This document shows, one piece after another, positions 22,764 to 31,019 of a DNA stretch of 31,055 bases (positions are counted from its first letter, which is position 1; every line of letters starts with the position of its first letter). The notes beneath the pieces are model-generated. The model made no database searches. It saw nothing but the letters and a program-made list of their open reading frames with translations, and was not told the origin of the DNA. This stretch comes from an uncultured Ruminococcus sp. Lineage in GTDB: Bacteria > Bacillota > Clostridia > Oscillospirales > Ruminococcaceae. The position numbers and the translations under genes were made by a program. The stretch spans positions 1 through 31,055 of the forward strand of contig UQQA01000013.1 in assembly GCA_900543105.1 (NCBI GenBank), written 5' to 3'.

Positions 22764-24035
22764 TTAAAGGTCAGTGCTAATTTTTCCGCCAAGCTTTTTA
22801 AAATCCTGCCAGAAATCGGGGTAGCTCTTTGAAACAGCCTGCGCATCGGTTATCGTTATCTCTCCGTCTGCCTTTGTCGAAGCAACAGCCGAAGCCATAA
22901 CGATACGATGATCGTTGCAGCCGTCGATTTTTCCGCCCGTGAAAGAACGGACGGGGTGTATTTCAAGGAAATCATCGCCGTAAATGACGTTTCCGCCGAT
23001 AGCGTTTATTGCGTCAGCGATCGCTTTAAGACGGTCGCTTTCCTTTATTTTAAGGCGCTTTGCGTTCACTATCCTGCTTACATCTTTGGTGAAGCAGCCG
23101 AACACCGTCAGTATCGGAACAAGGTCGGGGATATCGGAAACATCGACAGTGAAAGGCTCATATTCGCCGCAGCCGACCTTGCCGTAACCCGACTTTTCGA
23201 GTATTTCGCATATCTGCCTGTCGCCTTGAACGGAGGCTTCGTTGAGATTTCCTATCTCAATTTCCGAGCCGAGTGCATTTGCGACATAATAGAACGCAGC
23301 CTGCGAATAATCGCCCTCAACTGCGCAGTCGGCAGCCTTGTAACGCTGATTTCCCTTTATATTGTAGACGGGGAAACCCTCGTCCGAAACGCTTTCATCA
23401 ACTTCAACGCCGAAAACTTTCAGTGCTGCTATCGTCATATCGGCATAAGGCTTCGATTCAAGCTTTGAGGTGAGGATTATCCTGCTGTCCTCGGCGCAGA
23501 GCGGCAGAGCAAACAGCAGTCCCGTGATGAACTGCGACGAAACATCGCCCTCAATGTGAAAATCACCGCCGCAAAGCTTTCCGCTCATCGTGAACGGCAT
23601 AACTCCGTCCGTGTGAACGAAGCTCACGCCTTTTTGTGAAAGCTCGCGCTTGTATGGAGTTATCGGTCGGGTAGGGAGCTTTCCGCTGCCCGAAAATTCC
23701 GCATCGCAGCCGAGTGCAGCTGCAACGGGAATGATGAAGCGAAGCGTTGAACCACTCTCACGGCAGTTAATAAATGCCGGGCAGTTGATCTTCGCCGAAG
23801 AAGAGGGGACACCGATACCTTTTATAGTGTAAACATTTCCGTCATTGACGATCCTTGCGCCGAGCGCTGTCATAGCGTCAACAGTCGCGTCAATGTCCTC
23901 GGAGGGGTTCACTGCGCTGACCTCGGAAACGCCGTCAGCGAGCGAAGCAGCGATTATCATTCTGTGGGAAAAGCTTTTGGAGGACGGAGCGCTTATCCTG
24001 CCTATAAGTCCCGACGGTGTTATAGTAACGTTCAT
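22764..24035 (-). CDS. aroA: AroA, EPSP synthase
   Basis: 5-enolpyruvylshikimate-3-phosphate synthase, sixth step of the shikimate pathway. The 423-residue, two-domain protein has the N-terminal APSSKSFSHRMIIAA motif (shikimate-3-phosphate binding), the RESGSTLRFIIPVAAA loop, QFITGLLFALPL, and the C-terminal LKIKESDRLKAIADAI and GCNDHRIVMA motifs. In the loop, the position equal to E. coli Pro101 is Phe and that of Ala95 is Ser, so it is not the plant/E. coli (class I) type. AGGAG at 24041-24045 defines the start, and aroB ends 11 bases upstream. Confidence 0.97.
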   Translation of the reverse strand: MNVTITPSGLIGRISAPSSKSFSHRMIIAASLADGVSEVSAVNPSEDIDATVDAMTALGARIVNDGNVYTIKGIGVPSSSAKINCPAFINCRESGSTLRFIIPVAAALGCDAEFSGSGKLPTRPITPYKRELSQKGVSFVHTDGVMPFTMSGKLCGGDFHIEGDVSSQFITGLLFALPLCAEDSRIILTSKLESKPYADMTIAALKVFGVEVDESVSDEGFPVYNIKGNQRYKAADCAVEGDYSQAAFYYVANALGSEIEIGNLNEASVQGDRQICEILEKSGYGKVGCGEYEPFTVDVSDIPDLVPILTVFGCFTKDVSRIVNAKRLKIKESDRLKAIADAINAIGGNVIYGDDFLEIHPVRSFTGGKIDGCNDHRIVMASAVASTKADGEITITDAQAVSKSYPDFWQDFKKLGGKISTDL

Positions 24036-24046
24036 ATATTCTCCTG

Positions 24047-25111
24047 TTATTTTTCAAGGAATTCAAGAAATTTTTCAACGGGCATCTTTACAGCAGCCGA
24101 TTTTCCGACTTCGCTGCAAATAATGATGCTTATGCTGCCGCTTTCACGCTTTTTATCGTTAAGGCAAGCACCGCCGAGTTCGTGTTCGGTAGGCTCGACT
24201 TCAACATTCAGCCTGTAGCGTTCAAGGCAGGCGATAAGACGGTCGGTAAGACCTTTTTCAGCCATATCCTGCTTCTCGGCAAGCCTTGTTATCATTCTCA
24301 TTCCGACAGCAACAGCCTTGCCGTGCGTGATACCCGTGTAATTATAGTACTGCTCGATAGAGTGCGCAAGCGTGTGACCGAAGTTGAGGAGCATACGCTC
24401 GCCCTTGTCGAATTCATCGGCTTCGACAACATCACGTTTTATCGAAACGCACTGCTCGATGACATTTTCGGAAATTTCTCTGATATTGTCAAGCGTTCTT
24501 GTTTCAAGCAGCCCGAAAAGCGAAGCAGACTTTATCATTCCGTATTTTACGACTTCACCCATTCCGTCGATGAGGAATTCCTCTGGGAGAGTGTCAAGCG
24601 TAGCCGTGTCACAGATAACGAGCTTAGGCTGCTTGAATGCGCCGACGAGGTTTTTCCCCTCGGGCAGGTCGATAGCCGTCTTTCCTCCGACCGATGAATC
24701 CACCTGCGCAAGCAGAGTAGTCGGTATCTGTACGAAGTCAAGACCTCTCAGAAATGTAGCAGCCGCATAGCCTGTTATGTCGCCGACAACACCTCCGCCG
24801 AGCGCAACAAGAGCGTCCGTGCGTGAGATGTGCTTTTCGCATAAAAAGCTGTAAATGTTGAGCAGCGTAGCCGTGCATTTGGAAGCTTCACCGTGCGGAA
24901 ATACGAATTTATATACCTCAAAGCCGCTTTTTTCAAGGCTTTTTACGACTTTTTCGCCGTAGAGAGCATCGACAGTATCATCGGTTATCACCGCAAATTT
25001 CTGTGCCTTTGTGACAGCCCTGATGTATTCGCCGCAGCCGTCAAGCATATCCTTTCCGACAATGACTTCGTAATTTATCGAAGCTTTTACGGGTATTCTT
25101 GTGTATTCCAT
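24047..25111 (-). CDS. aroB: AroB, 3-dehydroquinate synthase
   Basis: NAD- and metal-dependent cyclisation of DAHP to 3-dehydroquinate, second step of the shikimate pathway. The 354-residue protein carries the NAD-binding ALGGGVVGDITGYAAATFLRG-type loop, the PTTLLAQVDSSVGGKTAID active-site segment, GMGEVVKYGMI and the metal-binding NFGHTLAHSIE histidines. The ribosome binding site is weak (GGCGG about 10 bases before the ATG), and a 10-bp hairpin (25123-25148) lies just upstream. AroA follows after 11 bases. Confidence 0.97.
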   Translation of the reverse strand: MEYTRIPVKASINYEVIVGKDMLDGCGEYIRAVTKAQKFAVITDDTVDALYGEKVVKSLEKSGFEVYKFVFPHGEASKCTATLLNIYSFLCEKHISRTDALVALGGGVVGDITGYAAATFLRGLDFVQIPTTLLAQVDSSVGGKTAIDLPEGKNLVGAFKQPKLVICDTATLDTLPEEFLIDGMGEVVKYGMIKSASLFGLLETRTLDNIREISENVIEQCVSIKRDVVEADEFDKGERMLLNFGHTLAHSIEQYYNYTGITHGKAVAVGMRMITRLAEKQDMAEKGLTDRLIACLERYRLNVEVEPTEHELGGACLNDKKRESGSISIIICSEVGKSAAVKMPVEKFLEFLEK

Positions 25112-25122
25112 TGATAAACCGC

Positions 25123-25148
25123 CGTTTTCCTACATTTTTAGGAAAACG
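25123..25148 (-). promoter_or_regulatory. Hairpin between aroF and aroB
   Basis: A 10-bp perfect stem, CGTTTTCCTA (25123-25132) with TAGGAAAACG (25139-25148), ends 11 bases before the aroB start codon. On the minus strand no U-run follows, so it is probably an mRNA processing or translation-tuning structure. It uses the only AGGA sequence near aroB. Confidence 0.45.
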
Positions 25149-25170
25149 TACTCCTTTCCGATGAAATTTT

Positions 25171-26184
25171 TTAGCCGATAGTTCTTCCGAGATAGCCGCA
25201 AAGACCGCTGATCTTCTTCATTGTTTCCTTGAACATATCGGGTGTGAGCTGCTGACCGCCGTCGGAAAGTGCAGCCTTAGGATTGCAGTGAACTTCGATC
25301 TCGAGAGCGTCCGTGCCTGCAACAACAGCAGCAAGAGCCATTGGCTCAATGAGTGAGATGATGCCGGTAGCGTGTGAAGGGTCAGCACAAACGGGGAGGT
25401 GTGACTTCTGCTTGAGGAGCGGGATCGCGGAAACATCGAATGTGTTTCTTGTCATTGTTTCAAATGTGCGGATTCCGCGCTCGCAAAGGATAACGTTCGG
25501 GTTGCCCTCGGACATTATGTATTCTGCGGACATAAGCGTTTCTTCAAGTGTATTTGCAAGACCTCTTTTAAGAAGAATAGGCTTTGTTGTCTTGCCGAGA
25601 GCCTTTAAAAGCTCAAAGTTCTGCATATTTCTTGCACCGACCTGAATAACGTCGATCCCGTCAAAGAGAGGAAGATCGGACTGGCTCATAATTTCTGTAA
25701 CGATAGGAAGTCCCGTCTCAGCCTTAGCCTTAAGAAGAAGCCTGATGCCCTCTTCACGAAGACCCTGGAAGGAGTAAGGGGACGTTCTCGGCTTGAACGC
25801 ACCGCCGCGAAGCATTGTTGCGCCAGCTTCCTTTACAGCGTGAGCGGTAGTGAGTATCTGCTCCTCTGTTTCAACGGAGCAGGGACCTGCGATGACCTGA
25901 AGAGAACCGTCGCCGATCTTTCTGCCGCCTGCTTCGATAACAGTGTCATCGGGGTGGAACTTGCGGTTAGCCTTTTTGTAAGGCTCCTGCACACGCTTGA
26001 TCTCCTCGATGCAGTCCTGCGCATAAAGGTTGTGCATATCGACTGCGGAAGTATCGCCGATAAGACCGATGATATTCTGATTTGCGCCCTGAATGTGGTT
26101 GGTCTTCAAGCCCTGTTCTTTGAGAAGCTCGTCCAGCTTTTCAACGGATTCGGGTGAAGCGTTGTTTTTGAGAATGATGATCAT
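25171..26184 (-). CDS. aroF: DAHP synthase, type I-beta with N-terminal ferredoxin-like domain
   Basis: 3-deoxy-7-phosphoheptulonate synthase, first committed step of aromatic synthesis from PEP and erythrose 4-phosphate. The 337-residue protein has a roughly 70-residue N-terminal domain (MIIILKNNASPESVEKLDEL...) like the ferredoxin-like regulatory domain of the Thermotoga enzyme. The barrel follows, with VIAGPCSVET (metal ligand Cys102), RGGAFKPRTSPYSFQG, LLKRG and ADPSHATG. The regulatory domain suggests feedback inhibition by an aromatic amino acid (family knowledge). AAGGAG (26195-26200) fixes the start. It heads the aro genes but lies only 48 bases after the LRR lipoprotein, with no clear terminator or promoter between. 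Confidence 0.96.
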   Translation of the reverse strand: MIIILKNNASPESVEKLDELLKEQGLKTNHIQGANQNIIGLIGDTSAVDMHNLYAQDCIEEIKRVQEPYKKANRKFHPDDTVIEAGGRKIGDGSLQVIAGPCSVETEEQILTTAHAVKEAGATMLRGGAFKPRTSPYSFQGLREEGIRLLLKAKAETGLPIVTEIMSQSDLPLFDGIDVIQVGARNMQNFELLKALGKTTKPILLKRGLANTLEETLMSAEYIMSEGNPNVILCERGIRTFETMTRNTFDVSAIPLLKQKSHLPVCADPSHATGIISLIEPMALAAVVAGTDALEIEVHCNPKAALSDGGQQLTPDMFKETMKKISGLCGYLGRTIG

Positions 26185-26232
26185 TTTTCTTTTTCTCCTT
26201 AATTCCTTAATATGTAAATTTTATTACAGACT

Positions 26233-27249
26233 TTAGCGAACGAAAGTGCAGTCAGGGAGCTGCTCCGCAAGGTAATCAATGTCCTCCGCAGGAATGTCAA
26301 GACCCTGCATATAAAGCTTTTTCAGCATTATGAGCGAAGCTGCAGGACGGATATTCGTTATCGGATTGTTGCTTATTTTCAGCCATTGCAGCGAAGTCAG
26401 CGACATAAGAGGCTCTATCGAACCGATGCTGTTGTTTTCAAGATAAAGCTCATTGAGGTCGCCCATAGTCGTCAGTGGGGTTATGTCGGAAATATCATTG
26501 TTCTGCAAATGCAGTCCGATCATCTTGTCCATTCCGCTCAAAGCAGTTATACTATTAATATTGTTATCGTTAAGACGAAGTAGTTCAAGCTGCTTCAAAT
26601 TCGTCAGCGGCGAAATATCACTCACATTGTTGTCGGAGAGATCAAGTGCGCGCAGATGAACCATTCCGTCAAGAGGGGAGATGTCGCTGATGTTGTTTGA
26701 ACGCAGATAAAGGCTCTCCAGACCGACAAGTCCCGCAAGCGGCGAAAGATCTTCGACCTTGTTCTTGAAGAGTGAAAGGTTTTTCAGCTCGGTCAAGCCT
26801 TTGAGCGGTGAAAGATCGGTGATGTTGTTCTGATATATCTGCAGTTCGGTCAGATTCACCATATATTTGAGCTCAACAATGTCCTCATCGGTCAAGTCCA
26901 TATTGCTCAAAGTGAGCGAGGTAAGCTCAGTGCTGTATTCCTTGTCCTTTATAATAATAGTAGCAGGAAGATCAGCCATAACCTTTTCCTTTTCGGCAAC
27001 AGCTTCGCTCACTGCAGGGTTGTTCTTTCCGTTGAGGTAATCCTCCTTGTTTTTTATCTTAATGTCGGGAACAGTTTCTGCTTTGAGCGAAGAAACATCA
27101 TGCTGCAAGGATTCTATCTGCGACTGAAGCTCGGAAACATCGGGCTGTTCCTCTTCCTCCGTGCTGCCGGTAAAAGGCAGTGAGCAAGAGCAAAGCGAAA
27201 AAGCCATTGCAATGCAGGAAATAAGAGCAGCTGCTTTCTTATGTTTCAT
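26233..27249 (-). CDS. Leucine-rich-repeat lipoprotein, internalin-like
   Basis: A 338-residue predicted surface lipoprotein. The signal peptide MKHKKAAALISCIAMAFS ends in LCSC, with Cys22 as lipidation site. After an acidic stretch comes a short heptad-like segment (VSELQSQIESLQHDVSSLK, about 38-56), possibly a coiled coil. From about residue 105 to the end there are roughly nine 22-residue repeats of the internalin type (LTELxIYxNNITDLSPLKG), forming a horseshoe binding surface. The ATG at 27249 follows GGAAAGGA; a longer in-frame extension is rejected because it lacks a signal and would run through the promoter (27323-27351). The ligand is unknown; cell-surface protein or glycan binding is inferred from the fold. 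Confidence 0.92.
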   Translation of the reverse strand: MKHKKAAALISCIAMAFSLCSCSLPFTGSTEEEEQPDVSELQSQIESLQHDVSSLKAETVPDIKIKNKEDYLNGKNNPAVSEAVAEKEKVMADLPATIIIKDKEYSTELTSLTLSNMDLTDEDIVELKYMVNLTELQIYQNNITDLSPLKGLTELKNLSLFKNKVEDLSPLAGLVGLESLYLRSNNISDISPLDGMVHLRALDLSDNNVSDISPLTNLKQLELLRLNDNNINSITALSGMDKMIGLHLQNNDISDITPLTTMGDLNELYLENNSIGSIEPLMSLTSLQWLKISNNPITNIRPAASLIMLKKLYMQGLDIPAEDIDYLAEQLPDCTFVR

Positions 27250-27322
27250 AAAAATCGTCCTTTCCAAAGTAAACGCATAAACATCGACATTTACTTGCGA
27301 ATTTATCAAAATATTCACATCA

Positions 27323-27351
27323 ATTATATACCAAACCCGTCCCAAAGTCAA
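27323..27351 (-). promoter_or_regulatory. Sigma-A type promoter for the LRR lipoprotein gene
   Basis: On the minus strand: TTGACT (27351-27346), 17-base spacer, TATAAT (27328-27323). Predicted start near 27316, leader about 67 bases. It may also drive the aro genes downstream. Confidence 0.8.
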
Positions 27352-27411
27352 GTGCTGACGAAAAAAATGGCAGAATTCCACTTCACGCAGCCGCAATACG
27401 CAGTCCATTGG

Positions 27412-27451
27412 CAAAAAATAAAAAAATCCCCGTACAATTCCTGTACAGGGA
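27412..27451 (-). terminator. Intrinsic terminator after the first acidic lipoprotein gene
   Basis: On the minus strand TCCCTGTACA (27451-27442) pairs with TGTACGGGGA (27436-27427), with one U-G pair that is only good on this strand. A long T-rich run follows (27426-27413). Confidence 0.85.
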
Positions 27452-27465
27452 ATAAACGCCTGCAT

Positions 27466-28332
27466 TTACCGCTCAGGAGAGCCGCAAAAATACTTTCTGG
27501 GTAATTCTTCCGGCACCTCCGCTATCTCTTCGGTATTGTAATCAGCAGGGTCTGCCAGTGCTATAGGCTTTATTGCGGCAGGCAATGCAGAACCGTCGGC
27601 GAAAAGCTTTGACATACTTGTGCCTAAATATTCTGTGCAGACCTCTTCAAATTTATCGTCCGTGAATTCTGTTGATGACTGCAATTCTTCGGGAGAATAG
27701 TCATAGAAATCGGAAATACCATTAGCCGAACCTATAATGATGTCGTGTGCATCATAATCCGATGTTGGCAAACCGAGTGTGCAGTAAACATACATAAAGT
27801 TATCCGATATGTCCGTCACAGCACCGTAAGTCAAGTCATAAGCACAAGCATAAATTTTACCATCAGCCTCCCAAAGCTGCCCATCTATAAAAGTACCTGC
27901 GCAAGTACCGTCAGGCTCGTATATGTCTACCCAATCAAGATTAGTGAACCCCTCCCGAGGCTCCATGCGTGATAAACACATCTCGGGTACACCGTCACCG
28001 TCAATATCCGCAAATGTTACTGTGGTACACTCACTTTTCTTGGTGTGATCTCCGATATCAATATCGACAGGTTCTCCAATATAATAAGGTGAAATGTCTG
28101 CTTCCGTAAAATATTGCTCGTATGTATGCGGCGTTGCGGCATCATAGTTTTTGAATATACCATATAAGATGTCTGCATAATTTTGTATCAATTCAGAATT
28201 ATCGGCAGGACTGTTTTCGTTTTCCGTTACTTCTGAGGTCGACGATATAATTTCTTCTGCTTGGCTTTTTGTATCTGCGCAAGCCGAGAGTGCTAAACAG
28301 AGCAAGCAAAGCGCCAAAACCGCCTTTTTCAT
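27466..28332 (-). CDS. Acidic lipoprotein with Ca-loop-like motif
   Basis: A 288-residue predicted lipoprotein. The signal peptide MKKAVLALCLLCLA ends in LSAC with Cys18. A Ser/Glu-rich linker follows, then a beta-rich domain with FADIDGDGVPEM (DxDxDG, the calcium-loop type seen in FG-GAP/VCBS-like and dockerin proteins) and VDIYEPDGTCAGTF. It resembles the next upstream gene in order of motifs and in its C-terminal ADPADYNTEEI segment, so the two are paralogues. The ATG at 28332 is preferred over one 18 bases upstream because AGGTGA lies four bases before it. It has its own promoter (28453-28481) and terminator. Function unknown. Confidence 0.85.
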   Translation of the reverse strand: MKKAVLALCLLCLALSACADTKSQAEEIISSTSEVTENENSPADNSELIQNYADILYGIFKNYDAATPHTYEQYFTEADISPYYIGEPVDIDIGDHTKKSECTTVTFADIDGDGVPEMCLSRMEPREGFTNLDWVDIYEPDGTCAGTFIDGQLWEADGKIYACAYDLTYGAVTDISDNFMYVYCTLGLPTSDYDAHDIIIGSANGISDFYDYSPEELQSSTEFTDDKFEEVCTEYLGTSMSKLFADGSALPAAIKPIALADPADYNTEEIAEVPEELPRKYFCGSPER

Positions 28333-28452
28333 CAGATCACCTGCTTTCATTGTGTCAAAGCTCTACTCAGTCACCGACAATGACTGCAAAAAGAATCCCT
28401 GTTTTTCATAATATAAAGCTCCGTCCATTTCAAAAGCTTATCTTGCTGTATA

Positions 28453-28481
28453 ATTGTACCATATATTTCCTTGAAATGCAA
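28453..28481 (-). promoter_or_regulatory. Sigma-A type promoter for the first acidic lipoprotein gene
   Basis: On the minus strand: TTGCAT (28481-28476), 17-base spacer, TACAAT (28458-28453). Predicted start near 28446, with a leader of about 114 bases. Confidence 0.6.
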
Positions 28482-28512
28482 TAGCATTTGCAAATTTCAG
28501 TCGTACTATCTG

Positions 28513-28547
28513 AAAAAGATCCTCCGTACAAAATCAGCACGGAGGAT
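28513..28547 (-). terminator. Intrinsic terminator after the second acidic lipoprotein gene
   Basis: Nine-bp stem ATCCTCCGT (28519-28527) with ACGGAGGAT (28539-28547), followed on the minus strand by CTTTTTC. It lies 44 bases past the stop of the gene at 28591-29427. Confidence 0.75.
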
Positions 28548-28590
28548 ATGATTTAATATAGCATCAGTTTAAGCACCAAGAATTTTATAT

Positions 28591-29427
28591 TCATTCCTGC
28601 TCCTGATCCTCATACTCCTGCAATAAACCCAGCAGACAGTCGTAAATATCTTCTTCGGTGTAGTTTTCGGGGTCGGGGACACGGAGATAGTCACGGATAC
28701 AAATGTATTTGTTCATATCTATAACCTTTAGATCATTATAATCCGTATTCAAATATTGCGAATAAAGATTTTCAAAATCACTCTGAGAATCAATTGTAAC
28801 AACAATTTTACTGCCTGCTGTTTCTATTGTAGCTTCTGTCGGTGTTCCATTCATAAAGGCGAAACCATTGGCATATATCTTAGGTAACCCTTGTGTCAGC
28901 TTAGTATGTCCCAATAAACTATTTGAGCCTGATGGAGCATAAAGATATTGTCCGTCTGTTTCAAAACTTTCAATCTCCCATATAAATTTATCATTGCCAA
29001 AGCAATTCCCGTCTACATCATATATGCTATATCTTCCGTTGCCCATTGTTCCGTGACCGCCAACAAATAATTCAGGTATATCATCGTCGTTTACGTCAAG
29101 AAGAAATATGTCTGCACACATTGCATCAATATCAAACGTCGTCACTTCATGGTTATTGCTGATTGGTGCAAAAGGTGTCGGATCATCAGCTGTTTTGTTG
29201 TTTTCCAACTCCGCATAAACACCTCGGGCAAAATTATGTGTCCATTGTTCTAATGTGGTTATCTGTGGAGTTGTTATCTGAGAAATCTTTTCTGTGATTG
29301 ATTCTGTAGCAACAGTAAATGATGTATTTTTTTCTTCTGAGCTATAGCTGTTTTCTGTCAGCTGTTTATTTGCACACGCAGTTAAAAGTGCTGCAACACA
29401 TATTATGTATTTTATATATTTTTTCAC
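28591..29427 (-). CDS. Acidic lipoprotein, paralogue of its downstream neighbour
   Basis: A 278-residue predicted lipoprotein. The signal peptide MKKYIKYIICVAAL ends in LTAC with Cys18. A Ser/Thr/Glu-rich linker (about 25-60) precedes a beta-rich domain with FLLDVNDDDIPELFVGG (a DxNxDD variant of the calcium-loop motif) and YSIYDVDGNCFG. The C-terminal VPDPENYTEEDIYD parallels the ADPADYNTEEI of the gene downstream, so they probably arose by tandem duplication. The start is a GTG (29427) with AGGTG five bases upstream. Base composition is noticeably more AT-rich than in the pur and aro genes, which may point to faster divergence or transfer. Function unknown. Confidence 0.82.
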   Translation of the reverse strand: MKKYIKYIICVAALLTACANKQLTENSYSSEEKNTSFTVATESITEKISQITTPQITTLEQWTHNFARGVYAELENNKTADDPTPFAPISNNHEVTTFDIDAMCADIFLLDVNDDDIPELFVGGHGTMGNGRYSIYDVDGNCFGNDKFIWEIESFETDGQYLYAPSGSNSLLGHTKLTQGLPKIYANGFAFMNGTPTEATIETAGSKIVVTIDSQSDFENLYSQYLNTDYNDLKVIDMNKYICIRDYLRVPDPENYTEEDIYDCLLGLLQEYEDQEQE

Positions 29428-29717
29428 ATTTACACCTACTCATATTAATTTCATTATCTTCATACCGCAATTAAGCATAGAAAACTATTTTCGCGATCAA
29501 TCACTTAGAAAAGTGACTTGCAGAAACTCGTGCATCTTTATCAGTATTACTTCCTCGTGCAAAATAAATAACATCTTGCAAAAAGCACGGTTTCCTGTTA
29601 AAGCAAAATCAAGCACTTCTTTTAAAATACTGTCTGATTTTGTCATAATATTGGAGTTTTGCCAAAATTAATATAATAAAAGAATTATGTAATTTTGTTT
29701 TTCATAAACTTCTCCAG
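29428..29717. other. AT-rich spacer, no gene found
   Basis: The 290-base gap upstream of the second lipoprotein gene contains no convincing gene on either strand and no clear terminator for the membrane-protein gene before it. Only a weak promoter-like pair for the lipoprotein is visible on the minus strand (TTGCGG, 17 bases, TAATAT, ending near 29440). It is too poor to annotate as a promoter. Confidence 0.5.
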
Positions 29718-31019
29718 TCAATTCAGCCATTCTACCCTATGCGCCGTTTTCTTATATAATTCGGAAAAATAGTCATCGGATAAAATAGCATTTTTCTTTC
29801 TGCTGTCTGCCGATATCCCGATAATAAGCTCGGGCTCGTATCTGTCCAGATAGGGGAGAGCGTAATTTATCGCCTCGAGATTTCCCGTTTTGCATACGTT
29901 GATAAGAACCTCTGTTAGCTTGCTGTTTTCTTCTGATTTATCGAGTGCATCAAAACGCACAGTATGCCATTCACCGTTTTCATTCTTGTATGCAATAAGA
30001 GTTGTTTCGCACACAACAGCCGTGCAGTCGGCATCTCCGTAATCGACAAGCCAATCTGAACTTGCGAGCGGTTCGGTTTTGAACCTGCATACAAACTCAT
30101 CACCGATATAAACATAATTCACATCGCAGGCGCACCAAATATGCCGCTCGTTTCCAAAGCCTCTCAGCAACTGCCATACATCATAATCGACAGTCATAAC
30201 GGACGGCTCTTTTTCAAAAACCGCTTTTCCGTGATAAATTCCCGTAAAAACATTTGCATTATTAAAGCATAGGTTCAAAACATAACATAAAACAACACAG
30301 CCGACCTCAGCCGTAATTTTCTGCTTTTTTGCCTGCTCCTCATGTATCGTACAGAATATATTGGAAACGGAGACAAATATAAGCGTTCGTATGAAAACTG
30401 AAACAATACCGTATATCTCCGATGCACTGTTTATATAGTATTCAAAGTTGGTGCGAAAATCGGGTAAAGCATCGGGAGAATAGCTGTCCGCTATTATTTG
30501 GTCAATATTGTATTTGTAAACCGTGTCATTGATAAAATCGGAAAGTCTCACGCCCGACACTGTCAAACCAATTACTCCGAACGTCAGCAAAACAGCATTT
30601 ACCGAAAACTTTTTTCTGTCAAAGCTTTTTTTCGGCTTCCAAACGACCCAAATCACCGCAAAAATTATGAAAATTTGCAGAACGTGGAAAATATCCCATA
30701 TAAATTTGTTAAAAAGCGGTTCAGCGGAAAGCTCGTCCGTCCGTATAGTAACATAATATGACACAATATCCGAAATTATCTTCACGGGCAGCAGTATAAC
30801 CGCAGCTTTGAGCAGTTTTGCCTTCTCGGCTTTCAGCTCCGTCATTTTTAAACAGAGGAAAAACATCGCAGCATATTCAATGAACTGCATAAGCAGGTGA
30901 ATTATATTCCCCGATTCAAGCACCGACGGCGGAATAAACGACTGCAAAACAGTATTTGTGTCAAAAATGTAAAATAGGAGTTCAAAGAAGAATATATAAA
31001 GGTATTTTGTTACCGTCAT
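29718..31019 (-). CDS. Polytopic membrane protein of unknown function
   Basis: A 433-residue protein with no family I recognise. The N-terminal 255 residues contain about six or seven hydrophobic segments (roughly 7-25, 38-58, 69-91, 107-127, 138-156, 200-222 and 236-254), with a charged loop (about 160-198) between the fifth and sixth. Residues 256-433 form a soluble domain with an acidic and aromatic composition (VMTVDYDVWQLLRGFGNERH, YVYIGDEFVCRFKTEPLASS) and a C-terminal helical part. The ATG at 31019 has only a weak ribosome binding signal (GGAAG about 9 bases upstream). It is the last complete gene in the window; no partner is evident. Confidence 0.8.
   Translation of the reverse strand: MTVTKYLYIFFFELLFYIFDTNTVLQSFIPPSVLESGNIIHLLMQFIEYAAMFFLCLKMTELKAEKAKLLKAAVILLPVKIISDIVSYYVTIRTDELSAEPLFNKFIWDIFHVLQIFIIFAVIWVVWKPKKSFDRKKFSVNAVLLTFGVIGLTVSGVRLSDFINDTVYKYNIDQIIADSYSPDALPDFRTNFEYYINSASEIYGIVSVFIRTLIFVSVSNIFCTIHEEQAKKQKITAEVGCVVLCYVLNLCFNNANVFTGIYHGKAVFEKEPSVMTVDYDVWQLLRGFGNERHIWCACDVNYVYIGDEFVCRFKTEPLASSDWLVDYGDADCTAVVCETTLIAYKNENGEWHTVRFDALDKSEENSKLTEVLINVCKTGNLEAINYALPYLDRYEPELIIGISADSRKKNAILSDDYFSELYKKTAHRVEWLN

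Noticed and set aside
29405..29671. 88-codon plus-strand frame upstream of the second acidic lipoprotein
   Set aside because: It overlaps the lipoprotein start antisense, has AT-driven composition (Phe, Ile, Ser) and no ribosome binding site.
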